Assembly (NCBI GenBank): GCA_031276515.1
Contig: JAISMX010000111.1
Span: forward strand, 1-38,482
Origin: Eubacteriales Family XIII. Incertae Sedis bacterium
Lineage (GTDB): Bacteria; Bacillota; Clostridia; Peptostreptococcales; Anaerovoracaceae
Length of the DNA: 38,482 nt
Direction of reading: 5' to 3'
The notes under the pieces: model-generated
Database searches by the model: none
What the model was told of the DNA's origin: nothing
Seen by the model: the letters and a program-made list of their open reading frames with translations, nothing else
Translations under genes and position numbers: made by a program
Shown: positions 21,783-30,763 of the stretch, piece after piece
Layout: every line of letters starts with the position of its first letter
Numbering within the stretch: position 1 is the first letter of the stretch

Positions 21783-22479
21783 AATATAATAAATATACCG
21801 TTATGACCCAATCCAAGAGGAGCTGTTCCGGCGCCGCGCCGTCTTCCTTCGCGCCGGCGGTCGATTCCGCGCCCGCGTCCTTCGCGCCCGCGCCTTTCAC
21901 GCCGTCTCGCGTCTTTGCGTCCGCGTCCTTGTCTCCGGTCTCCGCAGCGTCCGCGTCCTCCGCATCGCCGGAATCTTCCGCCGGCGCCGGTTCAAACGAG
22001 AAACTTCCAATTTTGTAGGTGGCCGTTTCGCTCTTTTCGAGCGAAGCCACGAAGCGCACGCCACCGTCATAGGAGGCGCGCACATGGACGGTGACGGGCA
22101 TCGAAAGGAGCTGCGGCTCGTCCGTGACCGCGCCTCCCGGCGCCTCGGGCACGCCGAGGACGACGCTCCGCAATTCGAGTCCAAGCGCGTCAACGTCCCG
22201 CGTGATGTCGTCGACCACGCCCGCAGGCGTCAAACCCTTGATGGGACGCGTTTCCAGCAATTGCCCCTGCATATCCGTTATGCGCTCGGAGATCAGCCCC
22301 GGATCGAGCATGATTTCGGCTATGGCGTCCTTTTCCTTCTCGAGCGCGATGTGCGCGTGGTAATTGCTCGCGAATTGCGCGCGCAGCGGCGGATACAAAA
22401 AATACGCGTAGGCGCAGAGCACGCCGGCCAGTGCGACGGCAAAGGAGATTCGCAGCAGCGCGACGCGTTCGTCCTTCAT
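21775..22479 (-). CDS. PilO-like type IV pilus inner-membrane protein
   Basis: A 234-residue bitopic protein with a short cytoplasmic N-terminus, one membrane segment (about 9-29), a coiled coil (about 36-75) and a small alpha/beta domain (about 85-165), the plan of PilO. PilO pairs with PilN to form the pilus alignment complex. A low-complexity stretch rich in Ala, Asp, Gly and Lys (about 167-222) interrupts the end of the domain before the final strand (LLLDWVITVYLLYYG). ATG at 22479 has GGAGG seven bases upstream and overlaps the PilMN stop as ATGA. The call rests on architecture and neighbours more than on sequence identity. Confidence 0.75.
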   Translation of the reverse strand: MKDERVALLRISFAVALAGVLCAYAYFLYPPLRAQFASNYHAHIALEKEKDAIAEIMLDPGLISERITDMQGQLLETRPIKGLTPAGVVDDITRDVDALGLELRSVVLGVPEAPGGAVTDEPQLLSMPVTVHVRASYDGGVRFVASLEKSETATYKIGSFSFEPAPAEDSGDAEDADAAETGDKDADAKTRDGVKGAGAKDAGAESTAGAKEDGAAPEQLLLDWVITVYLLYYG

Positions 22480-23984
22480 TCGCTCACCTCCCCCGCGGGG
22501 ACCTCCCAGGAGATCGTGACGACGCAGCGCCAAAGCCCGTCGTCGGTTTTGTTCATGACCACGGGATCCTCGACCGTCAAATTGCCGCCGCCGTTCATTT
22601 TCTCTTTGGCTTCGAGAAAAAAATCCGGGTCGGAGGTCGTGAAGGTCAGTTCCACGCCGGCGCCGCTGTTTTCATGCGTCATGCGCTCGACGCGCGACCT
22701 CGCCAGCAGCTCGTCGCCGATTTTGAGGAGCAGGTCGCCGTACTTCAGATTTTTGTTCTGCATGTAGGCTTCTTCGGCCATATGGCTCTGAAGCAGGGCG
22801 TTGAGCTGCCGCTGCGCGGCGAGCTTCTCCCGCGCCTCCGCGTAAATCGGTCTCGTTATGATGGCGACGCTTTTCGCGTTTTCCTCCTCTATATAGCGAT
22901 TCGCGAGCGGCATGGCGGACATCGCGGCGACCGCCGCCAATGAGAGAAACACCGCCGCGGCGCGCGCGACGCCGCGTTCCCGCCGCTTGCGAAAACCGCC
23001 GTACAGCAGATTCTTCTTCCTCAGGCGTCCCAATGCCGCTCCGGCCGACGAAATGGCTCTGACGTAGAGACCGGGCCTGTCCGCGAGTTCACCGCCGAGC
23101 GCCACGGCGCCGCTGAGCTCGTCCGCGTAAGCGTCCAAGCTTCGGCAAGGCGTGTTCATCCGCCCCGCCACGCGGTCGGCGAAGTCCGGCGCGACGACGC
23201 GCGTTCCAAGGAGCAGGATGCAGTCGGGCTTGGCGTTCGCGCCGCCCTCTCCGCTTTCGATCCGCGAGACGATCTCGCGCGTTTCTTCCTCGATGAACGA
23301 AAGGAGCTCTTCATCGGAAATTCCTTCGGAGATGGCGGATTCGCGCCTGTGAATCAAGCGCGTTTGCGCGAAGAAGAGGAAGCGGACGCAATCCTCGCTC
23401 ACGTCGAGACAGATGAGGTTCGCGCCGACGCGCACGTCGTTTTTCAGCAGGGCGTTCAGCAGTTTTCGCGTCATGTCCGACAGAACGGAGAGGGCCGAGG
23501 ACGCGAATCGAACCTTTATGCCCGCAAAGCGCAGCGATTTGATCAATGCGCGCAAGAATCCGTCGCTTATGGCAAATACGGCGCTCGTTAGCTTGTCCGA
23601 ATCGTCTCCGGCGCCGTAGAGCTCGTTTTCGACGATGTGGTTTCCAAGGCTCGCGGCCAGAAATGCTTCCGCTTCCGCCCGCGCCCTGCCGAAGCGATCC
23701 GAGGCGGACAGCTTGCGATGATAATATTCGTGATACGGCGCGATTTCGGAATGGAACAGGAGAGCAATGGGCGCCGGCGCGAGCCGGCTCCGCTTGAGCA
23801 TATCGGCGATGAAGCGCGCGAGCGCCTCGGGATCGTCCGCAAGGCCGCCGTCGCCGCCCTCCGTCTCCTCGCGCTCGGGCAGCGGAAACGCTCGGACGCC
23901 GCTCACGATGACGCGCTTGCCGCGCGTTTCCGTTTCGGCCATATGAAGCAAATGTCGCTCGATTTTTACCGTAAGCAGTTTCAT
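22476..23984 (-). CDS. PilM-PilN fusion protein (GspL-like plan)
   Basis: A 502-residue protein combining two usually separate pilus parts. Residues 1 to about 320 form a PilM-like actin fold (MKLLTVKIERHLLHMAE at the start; LICLDVSEDCVRFLFFAQ and ILLLGTRVVAPDF later). After a basic linker (RKRRERG, about 333-338) come a membrane segment (about 339-361), a coiled coil (about 365-410) and a PilN-like periplasmic-type domain ending in CVVTISWEVP. The frame runs through without a stop. ATG at 23984 overlaps the upstream stop as ATGA. The same order of parts is seen in GspL of type II secretion systems. PilO-like and prepilin peptidase follow; no pilus ATPase, PilC or pilin gene is in the window. 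Confidence 0.78.
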   Translation of the reverse strand: MKLLTVKIERHLLHMAETETRGKRVIVSGVRAFPLPEREETEGGDGGLADDPEALARFIADMLKRSRLAPAPIALLFHSEIAPYHEYYHRKLSASDRFGRARAEAEAFLAASLGNHIVENELYGAGDDSDKLTSAVFAISDGFLRALIKSLRFAGIKVRFASSALSVLSDMTRKLLNALLKNDVRVGANLICLDVSEDCVRFLFFAQTRLIHRRESAISEGISDEELLSFIEEETREIVSRIESGEGGANAKPDCILLLGTRVVAPDFADRVAGRMNTPCRSLDAYADELSGAVALGGELADRPGLYVRAISSAGAALGRLRKKNLLYGGFRKRRERGVARAAAVFLSLAAVAAMSAMPLANRYIEEENAKSVAIITRPIYAEAREKLAAQRQLNALLQSHMAEEAYMQNKNLKYGDLLLKIGDELLARSRVERMTHENSGAGVELTFTTSDPDFFLEAKEKMNGGGNLTVEDPVVMNKTDDGLWRCVVTISWEVPAGEVSE

Positions 23985-24979
23985 CGTTCGTGTACCCTGT
24001 ATATTTCGTCCGCGCCCGGCGGCTCGACGGAGCGCCGAAGGCCGCCGCCCACGATGACGACGCCCTCGCCGCGCTCCCGCACGGCCCCGATGCACGCCAC
24101 TTCGACGCCGGCCTCCCTTATGGCCGACAGCAGCGCGTCTTTTTTCGCGGGGCGCGCCGCGATCAGCATGGCGCCGCTCGAGATCAGGCGCAGAGCGTCG
24201 AGACCAAAATGCGCGCAGAGCTTTCGCGTGACGGCGGCGACGGGAATGGCTTCCTCCCATATCTCCGCGCCCGTTCCCGAGATTTCGCACATCTCCCAGA
24301 CGGCTCCGAGCACGCCGCCCTCCGTGACGTCGTGCATGCCGGCGGTTCCGATCCGCCCGGCTATCACGCCCTCGCGCACGACGCTGACGCGCGACAGCAT
24401 GGCTTCCGCTTCGAGCAGCTCCGCGTCGCTCAGCACGCCCGCGAGCTTATGTCCGCAATCGCTCGCCAGAATGCCCGTGCCTTCGAGACCGGCCTGTTTC
24501 GTGAGCAGCAGACAGTCGCCGGGCCGCATGTTCTTCGCGCTCTGCGTCGAGCCCTTCGCCGCGCGGCCTATGGCCGTCGAGATGATGACGGGCTTTGTCA
24601 CGGCCGCCGTGATCTCCGTGTGGCCGCCGATGATCTCCACGTCGAGCTCCTCCGCCGCTTCGGCCGCGCGGCGCATGAGCTCGCGAACCTCCTCCTCGCG
24701 CGTGCCTTCGGGCAGCAGCACGGCGAGCAGCACGCCAAGCGGCTCGGCGCCGCTCGCGGCGATGTCGTTGCACGACACGTGGATCGCGAGCGGGCCGGCC
24801 TGCGCCGCGGCCGCCGTGATGGGGTCGGTGGACAGGACGCACTCGTAAGGCGCGAAATCGACGACGGCGCAGTCCTCTCCCACGCCGGGCCGCGTTGTCA
24901 CCTCCGGTCTGCGATGCCGTATGTGCCGAAGCACGATGTCTTCGAGCAGTCTATTGTCAAGTTTTCCTATTTTTAACAT
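23981..24979 (-). CDS. AIR synthase-related protein, HypE-like
   Basis: A 332-residue protein of the PurM/HypE/ThiL/SelD ATP-binding superfamily. It has the N-terminal GKLDNRLLEDIVL start typical of HypE relatives, the ATP/metal segment RPGVGEDCAVVDF (about 30-42), STDPIT, NDIAASGAEPLGVLLAVLLPEG, EIIGGHTEIT and the C-terminal-domain segment TAGMHDVTEGGVLGAVWEM. HypE itself ends in a Cys that carries the cyanide precursor; here the C-terminus is EIYRVHER without Cys, so hydrogenase maturation is unlikely. The true substrate is unknown. It begins 3 bases after the ligA stop; the nearest GGAGG lies 14 bases before the ATG. It is coupled to PilMN by an ATGA overlap. Confidence 0.82.
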   Translation of the reverse strand: MLKIGKLDNRLLEDIVLRHIRHRRPEVTTRPGVGEDCAVVDFAPYECVLSTDPITAAAAQAGPLAIHVSCNDIAASGAEPLGVLLAVLLPEGTREEEVRELMRRAAEAAEELDVEIIGGHTEITAAVTKPVIISTAIGRAAKGSTQSAKNMRPGDCLLLTKQAGLEGTGILASDCGHKLAGVLSDAELLEAEAMLSRVSVVREGVIAGRIGTAGMHDVTEGGVLGAVWEMCEISGTGAEIWEEAIPVAAVTRKLCAHFGLDALRLISSGAMLIAARPAKKDALLSAIREAGVEVACIGAVRERGEGVVIVGGGLRRSVEPPGADEIYRVHER

Positions 24980-24982
24980 TAG

Positions 24983-26977
24983 TTATCGCAATTCCTCCGG
25001 CGGAACGCCGCTCTCCACCCACGCGGCGAAGCGCTCCTCATCGATCACGGCGACGCCCAGCGCCCGCGCGGCCTTGTTCTTCGCGGAGCCGGACAGGCTG
25101 TCGTTGTTGATCAGGCAGCTCGTCTTCGCCGTGACGGCGCCGGTCACCTTTCCGCCCAGCGATTCGATCAGCTCTTTCAGCGCGTTCCGGTTCGGATAGC
25201 GCGTCAGGCTTCCCGTGATCACGAAGACCCGGTCGCTGAGAATCCCGCCGGCCGCCTCCCGCGGAGCTTCTTCAAAGCGGATCTCGGCCAAGAGGCGGTC
25301 CAGGGCTTCGCGTTTTTGCGCGTCGCCGAAATAGCGCGTGAACGCTTCGGCGATGACCTCGCCTATGCCGTCCGCGGCCAAGAGTTCCTCTTCTTCGGCC
25401 TCTTGGATGCGGTCCCAGTCGTAGCCGAATGTGCGGCAGATCTGCTTCGCGCCCGCGAGACCCACGCCGGGGATGCCGAGACTGTACAGCAGCCGCACCT
25501 GCGTCGTGCGGCGCGCCTTGTCGACGGCGGCCAGCAGATTCGCGCAGGAGCGCGCGCCGAAGCCGTCCATGCCGGCGATGCGGTCCCGAAAGCGCTCGAG
25601 CCGGAACAGGTCGGCGGGCTCCTTGATCAGGCCCTCGTCCACGAGCTTTTCGAGGCTCGCCTCGGACAGGCCTTCCACGTTCATCGCGTCGCGGCTCACG
25701 AAATGCGCGAGGGATTTGATCTGCTTCGCGAGACAATCCTCGTTCGCGCAGTGGAGAAAGCGCACGCCGCTCTCGTCCCGGATCTCCGTTTCCCGGCCGC
25801 AGACGGGGCAGACGCGGGGGATTTCCGCGGCGCCGCTGCGCGTCAGGTTTTCCGCGATCTGCGGGATGATCATATTGGCCTTGTACACGGTGATGCGGTC
25901 GCCCGCGCCCAGCCGCAGTTCCTCCATGATGCTGATGTTGTGAACGCCGGCGCGGGACACGGTGCTGCCCTCTATCTCGACGGGATCGAATATCGCGATG
26001 GGATTGATCAAGCCCGTACGGGAGGCGCTCCACGCGATTTCGCGCAGCGTCGTCTCGCAGAGCTCGTCCGCCCACTTGAAAGCGATGGAATCTCTGGGAA
26101 ATTTCGATGTGCTGCCGAGCGAGGCGCCGTAGGCGAGGTCGTCGTAGGTCAGAACCAGGCCGTCCGATGGCAGATCGAAGTCCGCAATGCGCCGCTCGAA
26201 CCAAGCGACGCGTTCCGCAAGGCTTTCCGCGTCCACCTCGAAGCATTCGACGAGCGAAAAGCCCTGCGCGCGCAGGAATTCCATCTGCGCGGCGCGCGAG
26301 TTTTGAAAATCCGGCGCGTCTTCGCCCGTCGCGCTCACGAAGGCGAAGGCGTAAAAGCGCACGCGGCGCTCGGCCGTCACGCGGCTGTTGAGCTGGCGCA
26401 CGCTGCCGCTGCTCAGGTTGCGCGGGTTTTTGTACTTGAGGGCCGCGTCCTCTATGCCGGCGTTGATCCGTTCGAAGTCGGCATAGCCGATCACGGCTTC
26501 GCCGCGCAGCGAAAGCTCGCCTCCGTAGGGTATGCGCAGCGGCAGATTCGCGAAGGCGCGCGCGCTCGCGGTCACGACCTCGCCCACCTGCCCGTTGCCG
26601 CGCGTCACGGCCTTGAACAGCTCGCCGCCGCGATAGGTCAGCGCGACCGTGAGCCCGTCCAGCTTCCACGAGAGCAGACCCTTCTTGTCGCCGAGCCATT
26701 CCCGCAGCGCGGCGACGTCCTTTGTCTTGTCGAGCGAGAGCATGGGCGCGGCGTGCGCTTCCTTGGGCAGTTCGGAAACGACCTCGTAGCCCACGTTTTG
26801 CGTGGGGCTGCCCGCGAAGACGAGGCCCGTCTTTTCCTCGAGGGCGGTTAGCTCGTCATACAGCTCGTCGTATTCGATGTTCGGCATGATCTCGCGATCT
26901 TCGCCGTAGTAGGCGCGCGCCGCCTCGGACAGGCGCTCCGTCAGCAGGCGTTGGCGCGCATGCGATTCTTGATCCAT
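24983..26977 (-). CDS. ligA: NAD+-dependent DNA ligase
   Basis: Seals nicks in DNA during replication and repair using NAD+. It has 664 residues, complete. In order: the Ia domain with the NAD-binding tyrosines (YYGEDREIMPNIEYDELYDEL), the adenylation domain with SLDKT and catalytic Lys105 in SWKLDGLT (the residue two before Lys is Ser, not the common Glu-Pro), OB fold, four-Cys zinc finger (CPVCG ... HCANEDC), helix-hairpin-helix region (GIPGVGLAGA, DGIGEVIAEA) and a C-terminal BRCT domain (DRVFVITGSLTRYPN). The start ATG at 26977 has GGAGG 14 bases upstream, a long spacing. It lies 37 bases after pcrA, the usual clostridial neighbour. Confidence 0.96.
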   Translation of the reverse strand: MDQESHARQRLLTERLSEAARAYYGEDREIMPNIEYDELYDELTALEEKTGLVFAGSPTQNVGYEVVSELPKEAHAAPMLSLDKTKDVAALREWLGDKKGLLSWKLDGLTVALTYRGGELFKAVTRGNGQVGEVVTASARAFANLPLRIPYGGELSLRGEAVIGYADFERINAGIEDAALKYKNPRNLSSGSVRQLNSRVTAERRVRFYAFAFVSATGEDAPDFQNSRAAQMEFLRAQGFSLVECFEVDAESLAERVAWFERRIADFDLPSDGLVLTYDDLAYGASLGSTSKFPRDSIAFKWADELCETTLREIAWSASRTGLINPIAIFDPVEIEGSTVSRAGVHNISIMEELRLGAGDRITVYKANMIIPQIAENLTRSGAAEIPRVCPVCGRETEIRDESGVRFLHCANEDCLAKQIKSLAHFVSRDAMNVEGLSEASLEKLVDEGLIKEPADLFRLERFRDRIAGMDGFGARSCANLLAAVDKARRTTQVRLLYSLGIPGVGLAGAKQICRTFGYDWDRIQEAEEEELLAADGIGEVIAEAFTRYFGDAQKREALDRLLAEIRFEEAPREAAGGILSDRVFVITGSLTRYPNRNALKELIESLGGKVTGAVTAKTSCLINNDSLSGSAKNKAARALGVAVIDEERFAAWVESGVPPEELR

Positions 26978-27014
26978 GTGTTCTTGCTGAACCTCCGTTT
27001 GTGCAATCCCGGTT

Positions 27015-29234
27015 TTATTTCTTGGCGATCGGCGCCATGCCGCGCGCCAGCTTCTTCTTGCCCGCGTCGTCGAACAGCACGGTCACGGTTTTGTCGTCCG
27101 CTTCTATTACGAGACCGTCGCCGAATTTGCTGTGGTAAACGAGGTCGCCGCTTTCGAGCGCGAAGCCCTCGAAACCCGCGTCCGCCGCATTGCCGCGCGC
27201 GACGCTCTTTTTGGCCTCGGAGAACGGGTCGAAGGGCCGGAACGCGCGGCTCGCCGCGTAGCCGTCGTTGCCGGTCGCGGCGGAATGAAAGATTCCGGAC
27301 GGCTTTCGCAGCGCGTCGCCGTCCACAAAGGCGGGATCTAACTCGTGCAGAAAGCAGGAAACTCGCATGAAATCGGTCTTGCCGTACAGCGTCCTGTTTT
27401 CCGCGCGCGTCAGAAAAAGCTTCTTCATGGCGCGCGTCATGCCCACGTAGCACAAGCGCCGCTCTTCCTCCACGCCGCCCTCTTTTTCGAGGGAACGCCG
27501 GCTCGGAAACAGGCCGTCCTCCATCCCCGGCATGAACACGACGGGAAATTCGAGTCCCTTGGCGCTGTGCAGCGTCATCAGGGTCACGGCGTCCTCGTTC
27601 GGGTCATGGTTGTCTATGTCCGAAAGCAGCGCGAGCTTCTCCAAAAAGTCCGCGAGGGAAATCAGAGGGTTTTCCCGCTCATAGCCCGCGATCACGGACT
27701 TGAAATCGAGCAGGTTTTCGACGCGGCTCTCCGCCTCGACGCTTTCTTGATCCGTGAGGGCCTTCAGGTAGCCCGTCCGCGCCAGCAGGATGTCATAAAT
27801 GTCGGAAACGCGCAGGTTCTCCTTCTCCTCGGCCAGCTCCGTCACCGCCTCCGCCATCTCCGCGACGGCGGAACAGGCCTTCGCGGACAAGCCTTCGCGC
27901 ACGGCCGGATCGGAAACGGCCGCCAGCAGACTCTCGCCCCGCTCCGCCGCGAGCGCGGCGAGCCTTTCGAGCGTCTTGCCGCCGACGCCGCGCTTGGGCT
28001 CGTTGACGACGCGCTCGAAGGACAGGTCGTCGGCCGGATTCTGCACGAGACGCATATAGGCCATCAAGTCCTTGATTTCCTTCCTGTCGTAGTACCTGAG
28101 CCCGCCGAGCACGCGGTAGGGGATGTCGCGCGCGGAAAGGGCCTCCTCGAAGGTTCTCGACTGGACGTTCGTGCGGTAGAGAATCGCGAAATCCCTGAAC
28201 GCGTAATCCGTGTCCGCGCGCATTTGCTCCACGCGCTCCGCTACAAAGGCGGCTTCGGCCTTTTCGTCGTTCAGACTGCGATAGGTGATCTTTTCGCCGG
28301 CATCCTTGTCCGTCCACAGTTTCTTGCGCTTGCGCGAGGGATTCCTCTCGATGACCGAATGCGCGCCGCCGAGGATGTTGGCGTGGGAGCGGTAGTTCTG
28401 TTCGAGCTTCACGACCTTGGTTCCCGCAAAATCTTTCTCAAAATTGAGAATGTTTGTGATGTCCGCGCCGCGCCACTGATAGATGCATTGGTCGTCGTCG
28501 CCCACGACGCAGATGTTTTTGTGTTCCTCGGCCAGCAGGCGTATAAAGCGATACTGCATCGCGTTCGTGTCCTGATATTCGTCCACCATGATATAGCGAA
28601 AGCGCGCGCGATAGGACGCGAGGATGTCGCCGTGCTTCGAGAGCAGCTTGACGGCGTTGAGCAGCAGGTCGTCGAAGTCCATCGCGTTGTTCTTTTTCAG
28701 GATGCTTTCGTATTCCGCGAACAGCGGCGCGATGATCTCGCCCACAGGCGAATCCCCTTCTTCCTTGGCGTATTGTTCCGGGCTCCGGCCTTTTTCCTTG
28801 TTGTCGCCGATGATGCTCAATACGTAAGCCGGCGTGAATTTTTTTTCCTTCACGTCTTGGGCCTTCAGGCAATTCTTGATCACGGTCTTTTGATCCGCCG
28901 GGTCGTACACGACAAAATCGCGGCCATAGCCCGCGGCTTCCGCGTGCGTTCGGAGTATGCGCAGACAGGCCGAGTGAAAGGTCAGGATCCACATGCGCGA
29001 ATTTCCGCCGATCAGCGCTTCCACCCTTTCCCGCATCTCGGCGGCGGCCTTGTTCGTGAAGGTGACGGCCAGTATGCTGTATGGGGAAACCCCTTCCTCG
29101 CGCACGAGCCGCGCGATGCGGTGCGTCATCGTGCTCGTCTTGCCGCTGCCCGCGCCGGCCAGGATCAAGAGCGGCCCGTCCGTGTGCATGGCGGCTTCTC
29201 TCTGCTCGGGGTTCAGCTTCGCCAAATAGTCCAT
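27015..29234 (-). CDS. pcrA: ATP-dependent DNA helicase PcrA/UvrD (SF1)
   Basis: 3'-5' helicase for repair and plasmid or rolling-circle replication. It has 739 residues from ATG at 29234 (MDYLAKLNPEQREAA), which has a strong AAGGAGG site; the 19 codons before it are leader. Motifs in order: Q motif NPEQREAA, Walker A AGAGSGKT, TFTNKAAAEM, DEYQDTNAMQY, GDDDQCIYQWRGA, EQNYRS, TLHSAKGLEFPVVFMPG and VGMTRA. The C-terminus (GDLVYHSKFGDGLV to the end) is the Tudor-like domain that binds RNA polymerase in PcrA. It is first in a seven-gene minus-strand run ending at truA. Confidence 0.97.
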   Translation of the reverse strand: MDYLAKLNPEQREAAMHTDGPLLILAGAGSGKTSTMTHRIARLVREEGVSPYSILAVTFTNKAAAEMRERVEALIGGNSRMWILTFHSACLRILRTHAEAAGYGRDFVVYDPADQKTVIKNCLKAQDVKEKKFTPAYVLSIIGDNKEKGRSPEQYAKEEGDSPVGEIIAPLFAEYESILKKNNAMDFDDLLLNAVKLLSKHGDILASYRARFRYIMVDEYQDTNAMQYRFIRLLAEEHKNICVVGDDDQCIYQWRGADITNILNFEKDFAGTKVVKLEQNYRSHANILGGAHSVIERNPSRKRKKLWTDKDAGEKITYRSLNDEKAEAAFVAERVEQMRADTDYAFRDFAILYRTNVQSRTFEEALSARDIPYRVLGGLRYYDRKEIKDLMAYMRLVQNPADDLSFERVVNEPKRGVGGKTLERLAALAAERGESLLAAVSDPAVREGLSAKACSAVAEMAEAVTELAEEKENLRVSDIYDILLARTGYLKALTDQESVEAESRVENLLDFKSVIAGYERENPLISLADFLEKLALLSDIDNHDPNEDAVTLMTLHSAKGLEFPVVFMPGMEDGLFPSRRSLEKEGGVEEERRLCYVGMTRAMKKLFLTRAENRTLYGKTDFMRVSCFLHELDPAFVDGDALRKPSGIFHSAATGNDGYAASRAFRPFDPFSEAKKSVARGNAADAGFEGFALESGDLVYHSKFGDGLVIEADDKTVTVLFDDAGKKKLARGMAPIAKK

Positions 29235-29281
29235 TTTGCCTCCTTGCCGCGACGCCGCGCTCGCGCGGTTTGCGTTATTCA

Positions 29282-29290
29282 ATTGTACCA
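29282..29290 (-). promoter_or_regulatory. Extended -10 promoter of the pcrA operon
   Basis: On the minus strand TGG-TACAAT (hexamer = complement of 29282-29287) gives an extended -10 with only a weak -35. The start would be near 29275, about 40 bases before the pcrA ATG. The 13 bases GGTACAATTGAAT here recur exactly at the cysK promoter. Confidence 0.6.
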
Positions 29291-29400
29291 TAAACGCCGC
29301 GAACAGGGAAGCGGGGAAATGTTTTTTGTCAGCGCAATGATCGACAAAAATACGGATTTCACCCGCGAATGCCGGGGCGCATCGCGGATCGGCGAAAGGA

Positions 29401-29450
29401 AAAAAGAAAAGGAACGGGGCATCGCTTTCACAATCGAAAGCGATGCCCCG
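29401..29450 (-). terminator. Intrinsic terminator of cysK
   Basis: A perfect 15-bp stem: 29415-29429 (ends CGGGGC...TTTC) with 29436-29450, loop of 6 bases. On the minus strand it runs into TTCCTTTTCTTTTT (complement of 29401-29414). It lies 47 bases past the cysK stop. The rest of the gap to pcrA (29291-29400) shows nothing else. Confidence 0.92.
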
Positions 29451-29496
29451 CGGAGGTGTGGACGGTGTTGTTCCGGTTGCGGACTGGGTATCGCGC

Positions 29497-30426
29497 CTAT
29501 TCCTCGAACAGCGCGGTGGAGAGGTAGCGCTCGCCCGTGTCCGGCAGGATGATCACGATGTTCTTGCCGGCGTATTCCGGGCGCTTCGCCAGCTCGGAGG
29601 CGGCCCAAATCGCCGCGCCCGAGGAGATTCCCACGAGCAGACCCTCGGCTTTCGCGACCTCGCGGCCCGTCAGGAAGGCATCCTCGTTCTTGACCTTGAT
29701 GATCTCGTCGTATACGTCCGTGTTCAGCGTGTCCGGCACGAAGCCCGCGCCTATGCCCTGAATCTTGTGCGGCCCGGCGCTTCCCTCAGAAAGCACGGGG
29801 GAATCGAAGGGCTCCACGGCGATGACCTTGATTGCGGGATTCTTGGATTTCAGGTATTCGCCCGCGCCCGTGATGGTTCCGCCCGTGCCGATGCCCGAGA
29901 CGAACAGGTCCACCTTGCCGTCCGCGTCCTCCCAGATCTCGGGACCCGTGGTTTCCTTGTGAATCCGCGGATTGGCGGGGTTCACGAACTGTCCGGGTAT
30001 GAAGGCGCCCGGCGTTTCGGCCGCGAGCTCGTCGGCCTTCGCGATGGCGCCCTTCATGCCCTTGGCGCCTTCCGTCAGCACGAGTTCAGCGCCGTAGGCC
30101 TTGAGCAGCTTGCGCCGCTCGATGCTCATCGTTTCGGGCATCGTCAATATGACGCGGTATCCGCGGGCGGCGGCCACCGACGCGAGACCTATGCCCGTGT
30201 TGCCGCTCGTGGGCTCGATGATGACCGAGCCCGGCTTCAGCTTTCCGCTCTGCTCCGCCTCGTCGATCATGGCCTTCGCGATGCGATCCTTCACGCTTCC
30301 GGCCGGATTGTAATACTCAAGCTTTCCGATCAGGCCCGCCGACAGACCCTTGCTTTTCGCGTAGGCGTTCAGCCGGAGCAGCGGTGTCTTGCCGATCAAA
30401 TCCGTGAGACTCTGTGCTATTGCCAT
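29497..30426 (-). CDS. cysK: Cysteine synthase A (O-acetylserine sulfhydrylase)
   Basis: PLP enzyme making cysteine from O-acetylserine and sulfide. ATG at 30426 ([17 protein letters not shown]) has an ideal AAGGAGG site; the 74 codons before it in the open frame are leader. It has 309 residues, normal. The PLP lysine is Lys46 ([11 protein letters not shown]); the substrate loop PTSGNTGIG (about 72-80), the glycine-rich phosphate site [10 protein letters not shown] and the VGISSGAA segment are intact. It is monocistronic, with a consensus promoter, a leader of about 125 bases and a strong terminator. Confidence 0.97.
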   Translation of the reverse strand: MAIAQSLTDLIGKTPLLRLNAYAKSKGLSAGLIGKLEYYNPAGSVKDRIAKAMIDEAEQSGKLKPGSVIIEPTSGNTGIGLASVAAARGYRVILTMPETMSIERRKLLKAYGAELVLTEGAKGMKGAIAKADELAAETPGAFIPGQFVNPANPRIHKETTGPEIWEDADGKVDLFVSGIGTGGTITGAGEYLKSKNPAIKVIAVEPFDSPVLSEGSAGPHKIQGIGAGFVPDTLNTDVYDEIIKVKNEDAFLTGREVAKAEGLLVGISSGAAIWAASELAKRPEYAGKNIVIILPDTGERYLSTALFEE

Positions 30427-30556
30427 TTTGTGACCTCCTTTTTGATACTGCTTGCCTCCCGCTCCGCTTTCGCGCTTTCCGGCGCTCGGCCGGGTTTTCG
30501 GAGATGGGGCGGTCGGAATACATTGGTTTATATATATGTTTTCTAAGGTTAATTCA

Positions 30557-30585
30557 ATTGTACCGGCTCGATGCCGCTTTGTCAA
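30557..30585 (-). promoter_or_regulatory. Sigma-A promoter of cysK
   Basis: On the minus strand a perfect TTGACA (complement of 30580-30585), 17 bases, and TACAAT (complement of 30557-30562). The start is near 30550, leaving a leader of about 125 bases before the ATG with a small CCGGC/GCCGG hairpin (about 30479-30493). I saw no T-box or S-box motif in the leader. Confidence 0.88.
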
Positions 30586-30708
30586 CAGAAAAGCTGCGTT
30601 TTTTTTGCTCTGAAAATCCCCGCGTTCCTTTGATTGCATGTTTTTCAAAATTGATCGTATTGTAAATCGAAATAACGCTTAATTTTAATTTATAATCGAT
30701 AATATTGC

Positions 30709-30737
30709 TTGATAAAGTTGCAATCGAATGTTAGAAT
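30709..30737 (+). promoter_or_regulatory. Sigma-A promoter of the surface-protein gene
   Basis: TTGATA (30709-30714), 17 bases, TAGAAT (30732-30737), each a 5/6 match. It sits in the A+T-rich part (about 30640-30740) of the 418-base divergent gap with cysK. The start would be near 30744, giving a leader of about 100 bases. Confidence 0.75.
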
Positions 30738-30763
30738 CAAGATGCCCGCATTTGTCTCCGCTC

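Noticed and set aside
30317-30523. Small open frame in the cysK leader ([11 protein letters not shown])
   Set aside because: No ribosome binding site, Arg/Lys-rich, and it runs into cysK out of frame.
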